Shown: positions 41,064 to 49,220 of the stretch, one piece after another
Layout: every line of letters starts with the position of its first letter
Position numbering within the stretch: position 1 is the stretch's first letter
Assembly: GCA_029975435.1 (NCBI GenBank)
Contig: JARKPC010000211.1
Span: forward strand, 1-51,767
Direction of reading: 5' to 3'
DNA: 51,767 nucleotides
Source of the DNA: Propionivibrio sp.
Lineage (GTDB): Bacteria; Pseudomonadota; Gammaproteobacteria; Burkholderiales; Rhodocyclaceae
Position numbers and translations under genes: made by a program
Notes under the pieces: generated by a model
What the model saw: only the letters and a program-made list of their open reading frames with translations
Databases searched by the model: none
What the model was told of the DNA's origin: nothing

Positions 41064-41615
41064 GACTTGCCTCCTGGTCAGCAGATGATTGGCTTGCAAC
41101 GGATTCATTGTAGATGAATGCCGCAAGAGTGAAACGGCCTTGTTCTGGCTAGGGCTGCTTTGCGATTGTATCCGATCTGTCACAATACGCAATGGCGTTT
41201 CGTATAGTGAAAAATGGGAACCGAAGCGTCCGACCTCTCTCGGTCGGAAAAAGTTCAATCAGAGGCGTTGCCTGCGTCTTCCGGTTTCAGGTATCGCAAC
41301 ACCGATTCCACGATCATCGTCCTCTGCGCTTCGGCATCGGCCGTGTCCCGCAACGCGGACAACGTCGATGATCCCCTCGGTCGCTGGTGTCGACGCCATC
41401 AACTCCGGCCCCATCGACGATGGCAAGGGGGAAAGCGAAGCAGCGGACGACGTGGCTGGTATATCTTTCAGTCCGTCACGTCGAATCTAAACGACTCGAC
41501 CGAGACAGTCGTTCCCGGCTTGGCCCACAATCCGGTGGAGGCATCCGGAGCTCTCTTTTTGCGCCGCAGTGCCGAACGAACGCCGCGGTTCGCCCGGCTG
41601 CGTTGATCAAGTGGC
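41064..41615. other. Gene-free region between aceE and the CoA-disulfide reductase gene
   Basis: About 550 nt without a convincing gene; open frames on the plus strand are low in family-like features. It holds the aceE promoter at the left. At 41229-41248, TCCGACC and GGTCGGA pair over 7 bp, and at 41490-41513 AACGACT and AGTCGTT pair over 7 bp. The second could end the minus-strand reductase transcript, though no T run follows. A perfect CTGTCAC heptamer at 41177-41183 stands alone. Confidence 0.4.
41107..41134 (-). promoter_or_regulatory. Possible promoter of aceE-aceF-lpdA
   Basis: On the minus strand TTTCAC (41134-41129), a 16-nt spacer and TACAAT (41112-41107) resemble sigma-70 elements (4 and 5 of 6). 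A start near 41100 would give a leader of about 37 nt to the AGGAGG site and ATG at 41063. Confidence 0.4.
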
Positions 41616-43280
41616 TTACGAAGCCGGCATCTTGGCTGGCGAGCGCGGATCGACGTTGGCTTTCAGGCCACCGCTGAAACTGGTGACGTCGAAGCCATTC
41701 TGCGCCAGCACACGCGCAGCAAAATAGCTCATCTTTCCGAAGGCGCAGAGCGTGATGACCGGGCGCGCCGGGTCTAGCTTGCCGAGATTGGCGCGCAGCG
41801 TCGGGAACGGAATGTTGATGGCCTTGCCCGGAGCCGGGAAGGCCTCGGCCAGAGGCTTCGGACGTACATCGACCACTTGCACCTGCGGGTCGGTCGGCAA
41901 CTCGGTGGTGTGTTTTACCAGACCGTCGCGGCGGTTGCACGCGGCAAACCCGGCCAGGTTGATGGCATCCTTCGCGGCGCCGAACGGCGGGGCGTAGGCC
42001 AGTTCCAGATGGCACAGATCCTCGACCGTCATGCCTGCCAGTATGGCGGTGGCCAGCACGTCGAGCCGCTTGTCGATGCCTTCGAATCCGCTGGCTTGCG
42101 CGCCGAGCAGTCGGCCGCTTTCCGGTTCCCAGAGCACTTTCAGGGTTAGCGGCTTGGCGCCCGGATAGTAGGTTGCATGCTGGTGATCGTTGACCGTAAC
42201 CGTTTCATAAGCGCGGCCCGCGGCCCGCAGGCGTTTCTCGCTCCAGCCGGTGATGCCGGCGGCGACGTTGAAGACGCGCACGATGGCCGTGCCGAGTGAG
42301 CCGGGGTAGGGACGCGACTTGTTGCCAAGGAATACGTGATCGGCTGCCACGCGGCCCTGGCGGTTTGCCGGACCGCCCATCGGAACCACGACCTTGCTTT
42401 CGAGTACCCGGTCGGCTGTTTCGACGGCGTCACCGGCAGCGTAGATGCAGGGGTCGGAAGTGCGCTGGAATTCATCGACGACGATATGGCCGCGTGGGCC
42501 CAGCTGCAATCCGGCGGCAGCGGCGAGATCGGTATCCGGCTTGACGCCGATCGACAGGATGACCATGTCGGCGTCGAGCACTTTTCCGGAGTTGAGGTGG
42601 CAGCGAACGATGTCCTCGCCAGACTCGAAACGGGCTACACCATCGCCAAGCGTGACGCCGACGTCGTTGTGGCGCAATTCGCTCTCGAGCAGGGCCGTCA
42701 TCGGCCCATCAAGCTGTGGGAACACCTGCTGCTGAAGTTCGACCAGTTGTACCGACAGTCCCTTGCGATGCAGTTGCTCGGTCATCTCCAGACCGATGAA
42801 ACCAGCGCCGATGACCACGGCGCGCATCCCCGTTTCCGTCGCTGCGGCGATGCGATCCATGTCCTGCAGGTTGCGCAGCGTCAGGATGCGCGGATCGTCG
42901 ATGCCGGGAATGGGCGGGCGCAAGGGGGAAGCGCCGGGGGCGAGCATCAGCGTATCGTACGATTGCCATTCGCTGGCGCCGCTATCGACGTGGCGGATCT
43001 CCACCCGCTTATTGGCGCGGTCGATGCGCACTGCTTCGCAGTGGGTACGTACGTCCAGATTGAGCATGCCCTGCAACGTCGCCGGAGTCTGCACGGCGAG
43101 CGCGTCGCGCGCGGCAATCTCGCCGCCGACATAATACGGGAGGCCGCAGTTGGCAAAGGATACGTCCGGACCGCGTTCGATGATCATGATCTCGGCGCCT
43201 TCGCACAGGCGGCGGGCTCGAGCGGCGAACGATGCTCCGGCGGCCACGCCTCCGATGACCAGAAGTTTCGGTGTATTCAT
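41616..43280 (-). CDS. CoA-disulfide reductase-type flavoprotein with C-terminal rhodanese domain
   Basis: The 554-aa product joins a class III flavin disulfide reductase (residues 1 to about 450) and a rhodanese domain (about 460-554). LLVIGGVAAGASFAARARR binds FAD, and the single redox cysteine is Cys45 in SFANCGLPYY. AVVIGAGFIGLEMTEQL binds the pyridine nucleotide. The rhodanese loop is LCAFGKM with an active cysteine. Such fusions (CoADR-RHD/Npsr type) reduce CoA persulfide, polysulfide or CoA disulfide and are linked with sulfur metabolism. The ATG at 43280 has GAGGAA upstream and was preferred over 43292. A near-consensus promoter with an AT-rich spacer precedes it. Confidence 0.9.
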   Translation of the reverse strand: MNTPKLLVIGGVAAGASFAARARRLCEGAEIMIIERGPDVSFANCGLPYYVGGEIAARDALAVQTPATLQGMLNLDVRTHCEAVRIDRANKRVEIRHVDSGASEWQSYDTLMLAPGASPLRPPIPGIDDPRILTLRNLQDMDRIAAATETGMRAVVIGAGFIGLEMTEQLHRKGLSVQLVELQQQVFPQLDGPMTALLESELRHNDVGVTLGDGVARFESGEDIVRCHLNSGKVLDADMVILSIGVKPDTDLAAAAGLQLGPRGHIVVDEFQRTSDPCIYAAGDAVETADRVLESKVVVPMGGPANRQGRVAADHVFLGNKSRPYPGSLGTAIVRVFNVAAGITGWSEKRLRAAGRAYETVTVNDHQHATYYPGAKPLTLKVLWEPESGRLLGAQASGFEGIDKRLDVLATAILAGMTVEDLCHLELAYAPPFGAAKDAINLAGFAACNRRDGLVKHTTELPTDPQVQVVDVRPKPLAEAFPAPGKAINIPFPTLRANLGKLDPARPVITLCAFGKMSYFAARVLAQNGFDVTSFSGGLKANVDPRSPAKMPAS

Positions 43281-43336
43281 GGGATTCCTCAAAAAATAGG
43301 GAAGGTTGTCGATCGACGAATTCTTGTGTGTTGATA

Positions 43337-43365
43337 AGTATATTAGTAATTTATATTAATGGCAA
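43337..43365 (-). promoter_or_regulatory. Sigma-70 promoter of the CoA-disulfide reductase gene, with AT-rich spacer
   Basis: On the minus strand TTGCCA (43365-43360), a 17-nt spacer and TATACT (43342-43337) match 5 of 6 at both elements with ideal spacing. The spacer is pure A/T except one C and contains an imperfect inverted repeat (ATTAATAT / ATTAGTAAT), which could be an operator for a sulfide-sensing ArsR-family repressor as seen with rhodanese genes elsewhere. The operator idea is inference. Confidence 0.6.
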
Positions 43366-43494
43366 AAGCCAAATATATATCGGCCGATCTTCTGTCGTGC
43401 CATTGCACTATTTGGTGCCGCGTATTTGCCAGGTTGCCGCACGAGAGTAAATTAGTGTTAGCATATGCCAGAAATCATTCGCAGGAGAAAGGCA

Positions 43495-43818
43495 ATGGCG
43501 TTGAGCTTCACCCGGCGTGCCGCAGAAGAAGTGTGCAACTACCTCGATGAACGCGGAGGCGGTCTGGGAATTCGTGTCATCGTGCAATCTTCCGAGTGTT
43601 CCGGCATGGCCTATCGGCTCGTGTTTGTCGATGAACCGGATGAAGGAGACGAGGTCTTCGAGAGTCATGGTGCAAGAATCTACGTTGATCCCAAGTCGCT
43701 TGCCTGGCTGCAGGGTACGGTGATCGATTTCGTACAGGCCGGCGAAGATAGCGGGTTTGCCTTCAACAACCCGAATGTCAGCAGCCAGTGTGGATGCGGC
43801 GAGAGCTTCTATGTCTGA
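43495..43818 (+). CDS. iscA: IscA/HesB-family iron-sulfur cluster assembly protein
   Basis: A-type carrier protein that passes Fe-S clusters to apo-enzymes. The 107-aa product (MALSFTRRAAEEVCNYLDE) has the three conserved cysteines of the family: one in SSECSGMAYRL and two in the terminal SSQCGCGESF. Length is typical. ATG 43495 has AGGAGAAAGG upstream; an earlier start at 43465 has none. The usual iscSU-hscBA-fdx neighbours are absent, so it may be a stand-alone carrier rather than the main IscA. It lies 79 nt before citC on the same strand. Confidence 0.9.
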   Translation: MALSFTRRAAEEVCNYLDERGGGLGIRVIVQSSECSGMAYRLVFVDEPDEGDEVFESHGARIYVDPKSLAWLQGTVIDFVQAGEDSGFAFNNPNVSSQCGCGESFYV

Positions 43819-43897
43819 GTCTGCGTCTCGTGGCCGAATCCGGCGGCTGATAGAATTGCCCAGAACTATTCAAGACAAGTACTGAGGGAGCGGCGTC

Positions 43898-44926
43898 ATG
43901 ATTGTTGAATTGGCACTTAACTCCGAGCGCAAGATGGCGCGTTCCTTGATCGAAGGGAGCGGATTGACGTTCGAGGAAGGCGTGGACGTCATGTACGGCA
44001 TCTACGAGAACGAACAACTCGTGGCGACCGGTTCGCGCGCCGGCAATATTCTTAAGATGCTGGCCGTGGCGCCCGAGCATCAAGGCGGAGCAGTGCTGGG
44101 GGAACTGGTGACCGAACTCGTGATGAGCGGCCAACGAGCCGGGCACGACTCCCTTTTCGTTTATACCAAGCCGGAGTTCGTTTTCTCGTTTCAGGCGCTG
44201 AACTTCACCTTGCTCGCCGCCCAGGAGAAAGTGGCTTTGCTCGAATACGGCAAGGGGCTATCCAAGTGGCTGGAATCGAACAAGGGCTTGGTGCGCCCGG
44301 GGCTGAACGGCGCCGTGGTGGTGAACTGCAATCCGTTTACCAACGGACACCTCTACCTGATCGAGAGCGCGGCACGGCGGGTGGATAATCTGTACATTTT
44401 CGTCGTCAAGGAAGACCGCTCGGTGTTTCCTTTCGAGGTTCGTTACCGCCTGGTCGAGCAAGGCGTGCGCCATCTGTCCAACGTCATCCAGCTTGATACC
44501 TCGCGCTATATCGTCAGCGGAGCGACCTTCCCCACCTATTTCCTGAAGAAGGACGACCCCGTCGCGCGCATCCAGATGGAGCTCGATGTGACCCTGTTCG
44601 CTTCGAAGATTGCGCCATTCTTCGGCATCACGCGGCGCTTTGTCGGCACCGAGCCGAACTGCCCGCTGACCGGAGGCTACAACATGGCCATGCAGCGGAT
44701 CCTGCCCGCACACGGCATCGAACTCGAAATCATCGAACGCAAGCAGGCAGAAACCGGCGTGATCAGCGCTTCCAAAGTGCGCGAGCTGGTCGGCAAGGGC
44801 GATTTTGCCGGCCTTGCCGACTACGTTCCTCCGACGACGCGGGCCTACCTGGAGAGCGACGAGGCGACGACTATTCGCGAGCGCTTGCAGAATGACTTCA
44901 AGAAAAAATCGCTCAGCGGGTGCTGA
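43898..44926 (+). CDS. citC: [Citrate (pro-3S)-lyase] ligase-like protein, orphan
   Basis: CitC acetylates the prosthetic group of citrate lyase, activating it. The 342-aa product has the family layout: an N-terminal GNAT-like domain (LKMLAVAPEHQGGAVLGELV) and a C-terminal nucleotidyltransferase fold with VVNCNPFTNGHLYLIESA, the NPFTxGH signature, and an ISASKVRELVGKGDF motif near the end. No citD, citE, citF, citX or citG gene is in the window. The target may be a citrate lyase encoded elsewhere, or the protein may act on another acyl carrier. GGGAG precedes the ATG. Confidence 0.9.
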   Translation: MIVELALNSERKMARSLIEGSGLTFEEGVDVMYGIYENEQLVATGSRAGNILKMLAVAPEHQGGAVLGELVTELVMSGQRAGHDSLFVYTKPEFVFSFQALNFTLLAAQEKVALLEYGKGLSKWLESNKGLVRPGLNGAVVVNCNPFTNGHLYLIESAARRVDNLYIFVVKEDRSVFPFEVRYRLVEQGVRHLSNVIQLDTSRYIVSGATFPTYFLKKDDPVARIQMELDVTLFASKIAPFFGITRRFVGTEPNCPLTGGYNMAMQRILPAHGIELEIIERKQAETGVISASKVRELVGKGDFAGLADYVPPTTRAYLESDEATTIRERLQNDFKKKSLSGC

Positions 44927-44937
44927 TCGACCACGCC

Positions 44938-45801
44938 TCAACCTTCCGGCCGTAGCGCACCAATGGTTATTTTCTGCCCGGCCCTGCCGGGTGTGACCAT
45001 CGTTTCGCCGAATTCCCGTTGTAGCCGCTCGGCGACGAGCGCTCCGGTGCAATGGCAGGGAATCAGGAAGTCCGGACGACACTCGGCGAGGAACTTCCGC
45101 GTGGCCTGCAGGCGTTCCTCGCCGGCATTCAGCAGGTGCAGCCCGCCGATGATTCCATGTACCTGCTCGATTCCGGAGATCCTGCGGATATGGCTGATCG
45201 TATTGATCAATCCCGAGTGGCAGCAGCCCGTCAGGATGACCAGGCCTTCGGTTGTCTCGAACCACAGAGAGAGATCGTCGTTGATGAGATCGGGCCGTGC
45301 CTTGTTCGCATCGAGGTAGAACGGTCCGCCGGTGTCCTCGAACGGGGTGATTCGCGGGACCGGGCCGGTCACGCCGATGCCCGGCCTGAGGTAGCGGTAT
45401 GCGTCGAGTTCGATGCGCTGCCCGGCGGGCAACGCATCAAGTTCCTGCAGAACCGCGGGAACGATGCCGGACTGCCTGGGCGCCTGCTCGGGATGGCAAC
45501 TGTAGCGGCAGGTCGTCGCGCCTTTTCCGTAGATCACCGGCGCATGGGCGTTGGCCGCCAGAAACGCCGGAATGCCTCCGGTGTGGTCGTAATGGCCGTG
45601 GCTCAGGATCAGCATCGCCGCCTTTCCCAGATCGATGTCGAGAACACGGGCGTTGTGTTCAAGGGCCGTTCCCTGTCCGGTATCGAATAGGAAACACTCG
45701 CCGCCCGTTTCTATCCAGGCGGCGAAGCCGTGTTCGGCGATCAGGTCGGGCGGTGTTTCATTCTCGACCACCAGGGTAATTTCTATCGTGTTGAGGGCCA
45801 T
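44938..45801 (-). CDS. MBL-fold metallohydrolase, COG1237 type
   Basis: The 287-aa product shows the metallo-beta-lactamase motif LSHGHYDHTGGI, the later ligands in LTGCCHSGLINTI and GGLHLLNAG, and IPCHCTG. These match the group named after 7,8-dihydropterin-6-methyl-4-(beta-D-ribofuranosyl)aminobenzene 5'-phosphate synthase in archaea; the bacterial role is not established. The start is uncertain: ATG 45801 fits the family N-terminus (MALNTIEITLVVENET) but lacks a ribosome site. In-frame ATGs at 45840 and 45873 lie within the inverted repeats upstream. Convergent with citC (11 nt apart). Confidence 0.85.
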   Translation of the reverse strand: MALNTIEITLVVENETPPDLIAEHGFAAWIETGGECFLFDTGQGTALEHNARVLDIDLGKAAMLILSHGHYDHTGGIPAFLAANAHAPVIYGKGATTCRYSCHPEQAPRQSGIVPAVLQELDALPAGQRIELDAYRYLRPGIGVTGPVPRITPFEDTGGPFYLDANKARPDLINDDLSLWFETTEGLVILTGCCHSGLINTISHIRRISGIEQVHGIIGGLHLLNAGEERLQATRKFLAECRPDFLIPCHCTGALVAERLQREFGETMVTPGRAGQKITIGALRPEG

Positions 45802-45830
45802 GGCTTGAATGAGGTAGGAATGCGGGTTGA

Positions 45831-45876
45831 AGGATGGCATGGACAGGCGCAGTTGAATTTTGGCATATGCCATCCT
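45831..45876. repeat. Nested inverted repeats in the MBL / DUF2914 divergent region
   Basis: AGGATGGCAT (45831-45840) and ATGCCATCCT (45867-45876) are perfect 10-nt inverted repeats 26 nt apart. The right arm also overlaps a 12-nt palindrome TGGCATATGCCA (45861-45872), so it has two possible partners. It could be a binding site for a dimeric regulator or alternative RNA structures in the leader of the MBL gene. Confidence 0.5.
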
Positions 45877-45910
45877 AAAAGGGGAGTGAAGTTTCCATCC
45901 GTGCCTGCCG

Positions 45911-47047
45911 GTGAGCACAAGACGTCTGAAACGCACCGTCGGCGTTAAGATACGCGTCTCGTCACGTATTCTCAGCGCTTCTCGCTTCGTGAAACTACTT
46001 CGGCGTTTTTACCCCGTAGCCGCTTTTTTCGCCGGTTTTGTCGCGGATGCGCTGACCATCGGGCAGCGCGTCACCGTGCTGGACTTCTGGCGCCTGGGCG
46101 GTTATCTGTTCGGAGCGGCCATTTTTGCGTTGTGGCTGGCGTGGCGCCATTTGCAGGAGAAAACGCCTCCTCCTCCGGCCGATCGATTGCCCGGGAAAAT
46201 CGCGCGGCTGATATGGCAAGCGCCGTATCTGCTCATCCAGTTCTTCTACGGAGGCGTTTTTTCCGCGCTGTTCATCCTGTATTTCAGGAGTTCCGGGCAC
46301 CTCGGTTCGTGGCTGACGGCGGCCGTGCTCGGCGGGCTGCTGGTGGCCAACGAATTCGCAGGCGACCGTTACGGGAGGCGTTTCACCCTGACGTGGTCGC
46401 TGTTTGCCCTCAATGCCATCCTGCTCCTGAATTTCGTGTTGCCGCATCTGGCCGGAAGCCTTGATCCCCTGTGGTTCTATGCCTCGACGATGACCGGGGT
46501 CGTGCTGGCGCACGGCCTGCGCCTGATGGCGCCCGGGCGGCCAGGCCGCATCCTGCCCGCGTGGGGAATCGCCGTGACATTGCTGCTGGCCTGGAATCTC
46601 GGCATGATCGCGCCGGTCCCCCTGGTCAAGCGCGACATGGCGGTGGGGCACGATTTCGAGCGGGCGGGTGATCGTTTCCTCCTGCGGGTCGAACAGGCTT
46701 CCCCGTGGCAGTTTTGGCGAGATCAGTCGTCGGTGGTCCATGTTGCGGAAGGCGGGCGGTTGTACGGCGTGTCAGCCGTCTATGCTCCGCTGCGGGTTGC
46801 GGCTGACCTCGAGCATCGCTGGGAAGTGAGGAAAAACGGAGGCTGGCGGCTCGTGTATCGCGACCGTTTCCGCAGCACGGGTGGTCGCGAACGAGGCTTT
46901 CGCGGCTACTCCTGGGTGCTCAATCCGAAGCCGGGGGACTGGCGCTTTATCGTCGGCACGCAGGATGGGCGAACGATTGGCCTGCTGCAGGTGCGCGTCG
47001 AGCGGGGCGATCCGGGAATGGAGCTCCGGGAGGAGCGAGAGTTCTGA
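45911..47047 (+). CDS. Membrane protein with C-terminal DUF2914 domain
   Basis: The 378-aa product starts with a basic N-terminus, then about six hydrophobic segments in residues 35-235 (for example FYPVAAFFAGFVADAL, LFGAAIFALWLAW, YGGVFSALFILYF, WLTAAVLGGLLVA, GIAVTLLLAWNLGMI). A soluble C-terminal domain follows (about 255-370), with DLEHRWEVRKNGGWRLVY, GFRGYSWVLN, GDWRFIVGTQDGRTIG and LLQVRV. That tail matches DUF2914, an uncharacterised domain. The GTG start at 45911 has no good ribosome site, so the exact N-terminus is uncertain. Function unknown; envelope location expected. Confidence 0.82.
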   Translation: MSTRRLKRTVGVKIRVSSRILSASRFVKLLRRFYPVAAFFAGFVADALTIGQRVTVLDFWRLGGYLFGAAIFALWLAWRHLQEKTPPPPADRLPGKIARLIWQAPYLLIQFFYGGVFSALFILYFRSSGHLGSWLTAAVLGGLLVANEFAGDRYGRRFTLTWSLFALNAILLLNFVLPHLAGSLDPLWFYASTMTGVVLAHGLRLMAPGRPGRILPAWGIAVTLLLAWNLGMIAPVPLVKRDMAVGHDFERAGDRFLLRVEQASPWQFWRDQSSVVHVAEGGRLYGVSAVYAPLRVAADLEHRWEVRKNGGWRLVYRDRFRSTGGRERGFRGYSWVLNPKPGDWRFIVGTQDGRTIGLLQVRVERGDPGMELREEREF

Positions 47048-47067
47048 TGTGAAACGGATATTCCGTC

Positions 47068-47101
47068 ATGACGCATTTTTGTAACATTTCTGCACTAGAC
47101 T
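47068..47101 (+). promoter_or_regulatory. Pho-box-like element and -10 upstream of the basic-protein gene
   Basis: ATGACGC (47068-47074), ATTT, TTGTAAC (47079-47085), then exactly 10 nt to TAGACT (47096-47101; 4 of 6 to the -10 consensus). The second unit and spacing agree with the elements of phoU, the OlsB-like gene, plcP and the ppx unit; the first unit is weak. A start near 47109 gives a 25-nt leader containing the AGGA site. Confidence 0.5.
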
Positions 47102-47133
47102 GATATGTACGTGTGATTTCATTAGGAAAAACG

Positions 47134-47562
47134 ATGGTTGTCAGAAAGTCTCCACCCCCTTTGTCGCCCGTTGTGGTCGAACCTGCGGCGAAAAAGCGGA
47201 TCAGCAAACCACGCGCCCGGGTCGTTTCGGAGACTCCCGTCGAGGCCAAACCTGCATTGCCGGCGAGTGCCGCCCCTGCTGCGCCCGAGTCCTCTCCCCC
47301 CGCGAAGAAGCGCAAGCGTCTGGCCAAGGCCTTTTCGCGGCCGCTCGACAAGGTTCTGAGGAAGCAAGCCGAACCGGTGCGCGAGCGTTTTACGCTGTTG
47401 CGCGGCGAGTATGACCAGTTGGTAAGAATCAAGAAGCAACTGGCCGACCAGGGCGTCGAGGTCAAGAAGAGCGATCTGCTTCGGGCCGCGCTGGGCCTGC
47501 TTTCGGTGAAGTCCGACGAGGAAATCAAAGCGCTGTTGACGGTGCTTCCGCCGTTGCGCTGA
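47134..47562 (+). CDS. Basic Ala/Pro/Lys-rich protein with helical C-terminal domain, unknown function
   Basis: The 142-aa product has an extended, low-complexity basic N-terminal half (residues 1-70, for example AAKKRISKPRARVV and PPAKKRKRLAKAF) and an ordered C-terminal half. That half contains RERFTLLRGEYDQLVRIKKQLADQ (in part) and KKSDLLRAALGLLSVKSDEEI, which resembles ribbon-helix-helix or other small DNA-binding folds. Such tails bind polyanions, DNA or polyphosphate. The ATG at 47134 has AGGA at 8 nt; a GTG at 47113 is less likely. It is convergent with ppx (16 nt apart) and has a Pho-box-like promoter, so a polyphosphate-granule or nucleoid role under phosphate stress is a testable guess. 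Confidence 0.75.
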   Translation: MVVRKSPPPLSPVVVEPAAKKRISKPRARVVSETPVEAKPALPASAAPAAPESSPPAKKRKRLAKAFSRPLDKVLRKQAEPVRERFTLLRGEYDQLVRIKKQLADQGVEVKKSDLLRAALGLLSVKSDEEIKALLTVLPPLR

Positions 47563-47578
47563 TAGTCGCAGGCTTTTG

Positions 47579-49192
47579 TCAGCCGGCGCGGCGGATGATC
47601 TGCAAGGTTGCCCCCGTCTGCCTCCAGATCAGCGATTCATCCGCCAGTGCGGCGGCGCTCAGCCGGTTTTTGCTGAGCCATCGGCGCGGCAATTCGAGCC
47701 GGTAAGCATGGCCCTGATGGCTGAGCCGGAGGTCGGGCAGGATGGAATCGCTGCGCGATCGGTGCAACAGGGTGGCCAACCGCAGACAGATCAGGAGATG
47801 CCAGAGTGTGTCGTCCGGTGGCACGTCCGCCAGCTTGAGCAGGTTTCCGCGTTGGCCGAGCACCAGATGCGACAGGCGCGACTGGTCCTTGCGCGAGAAG
47901 CCGGGCATGTCGGCCTCGCCGATGATGTAGGCGCCATGCTTGTGAAACCCGCCGTGCGCGATCGACAGGCCGATCTCGTGCAATTGCGCGGCCCAGCGCA
48001 GGAAACGCCGGTCGTCTTCATGAGCGGGGTCGCCCGGGTCGAGCAATTGTCCCAGCAAGGCCAGCGCTGCCTTTTCCACCCGTTCCGCCTGACGCAGGTC
48101 AACGCGATAGCGGCGCGTGAACTGTCGCACGGAAGTGTCGCGCATGTCGTGCTGGTGGAAGCGCCCGAGCATGTCGTACATGACTCCCAGGCGCAGGGCG
48201 CCGCGCGCCGGCTGCATCTGCGGAATATCGAGGTGGGAAAATATGGCGCTCATGATGGCGGCCCCGGCGGGCAGGACAGTCAGCCGGTCAGTCGGCAGGC
48301 CGTCCAAAGCCAGGGCTTCAGGAGAGCCGGCGCGGATCATCAGTTCGCGCAGGTGACCCAGCCCTTGGCGAGTGATGCCGGTCGTCCCGCCGGGATTGAG
48401 CGAATTGAGTTCAAGGATCCGGGCGATGGCCCGTGCCGTTCCCGAGGAACCGAAGGCCGTGCCCCAACCGAAGCGGCGATAGTTGACGGCAATGCTCTCG
48501 ATCTCGCTGGCGGCTGCCATTTCTGCTTCGCGAAAGCTCCGTCGGGTGACCTTGCCGTCAGGAAAGTGGATGTGCATGAAGCTGACGCACCCCATGCGCA
48601 GGGATTCCATGAGCAGCGGTTCGTTTCTCCGCCCGATGATGAACTCCGTCGATCCTCCGCCGACATCGACGACCAGGCGCGTTTGTTCGCTGGGCGGGAG
48701 CACATGATGCGCACCGATGTAGATCAGGCGAGCTTCCTCACGCCCCCGGATGACCTCGATGGGGAAGCCGAGCGCCTCTTCGGCGCGCGGAAGAAATACA
48801 TCGGCATTCCTGGCGACGCGCAGTGCGCTGGTCGCTACTGCGCGTACCGACTCCTTCCGAAATCCGCGCAGACGCTCGCCGAAGCGTGCCAGTACGGCAA
48901 GCGCTCGCATCTGCGCCGCCTCGTCGAGTTGCTTGCCGGCTGTCAGGCCGGACGCGATCCGCACCGTGTCCTTGATCGAATCCAGCGGGTAGATCTGGTC
49001 ATCGACGACGCGTCCGACCTGCAGACGGAAGGTGTTGGAGCCCAGGTCGACGGCGGCAATCTCCCGATAGGTGCTGCCGGAATACTCTCCCGGCGCCGGT
49101 TCCGGGTCGGCCAGCAAGGTTCCGGACGAATGATTGATCCGGACATTGTCGTCCATGCGGCGAAAGGGAGGAGTTTCGAGGGTCGGGAACAC
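47579..49192 (-). CDS. ppx: Exopolyphosphatase, Ppx/GppA family
   Basis: Releases phosphate from polyphosphate ends (and possibly from pppGpp). The 537-aa product has the ASKHA-fold motifs EIAAVDLGSNTFRLQVGRV, SVRAVATSALRVARNA, VVDVGGGSTEFIIGRR and GSSGTARAIARI. After these comes an HD-like helical C-terminal domain (LHEIGLSIAHGGFHKHGAYII in part), so the full Ppx architecture is present. The start is unclear: GTG 49192 and ATG 49156 both lack ribosome sites, so coupling to the small gene 28 nt upstream is likely. The pair has a Pho-box-like promoter. Confidence 0.94.
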   Translation of the reverse strand: MFPTLETPPFRRMDDNVRINHSSGTLLADPEPAPGEYSGSTYREIAAVDLGSNTFRLQVGRVVDDQIYPLDSIKDTVRIASGLTAGKQLDEAAQMRALAVLARFGERLRGFRKESVRAVATSALRVARNADVFLPRAEEALGFPIEVIRGREEARLIYIGAHHVLPPSEQTRLVVDVGGGSTEFIIGRRNEPLLMESLRMGCVSFMHIHFPDGKVTRRSFREAEMAAASEIESIAVNYRRFGWGTAFGSSGTARAIARILELNSLNPGGTTGITRQGLGHLRELMIRAGSPEALALDGLPTDRLTVLPAGAAIMSAIFSHLDIPQMQPARGALRLGVMYDMLGRFHQHDMRDTSVRQFTRRYRVDLRQAERVEKAALALLGQLLDPGDPAHEDDRRFLRWAAQLHEIGLSIAHGGFHKHGAYIIGEADMPGFSRKDQSRLSHLVLGQRGNLLKLADVPPDDTLWHLLICLRLATLLHRSRSDSILPDLRLSHQGHAYRLELPRRWLSKNRLSAAALADESLIWRQTGATLQIIRRAG

Positions 49193-49220
49193 GGCGTGCC
49201 GGCGGTGGGACGGCGGGTAA

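Noticed and set aside
41166..41183. TTGTATC-CGAT-CTGTCAC, with a perfect Pho heptamer, upstream of aceE
   Set aside because: The partner heptamer matches only 4 of 7, and no -10-like hexamer lies 10 nt away on either strand; no phosphate-related gene follows.
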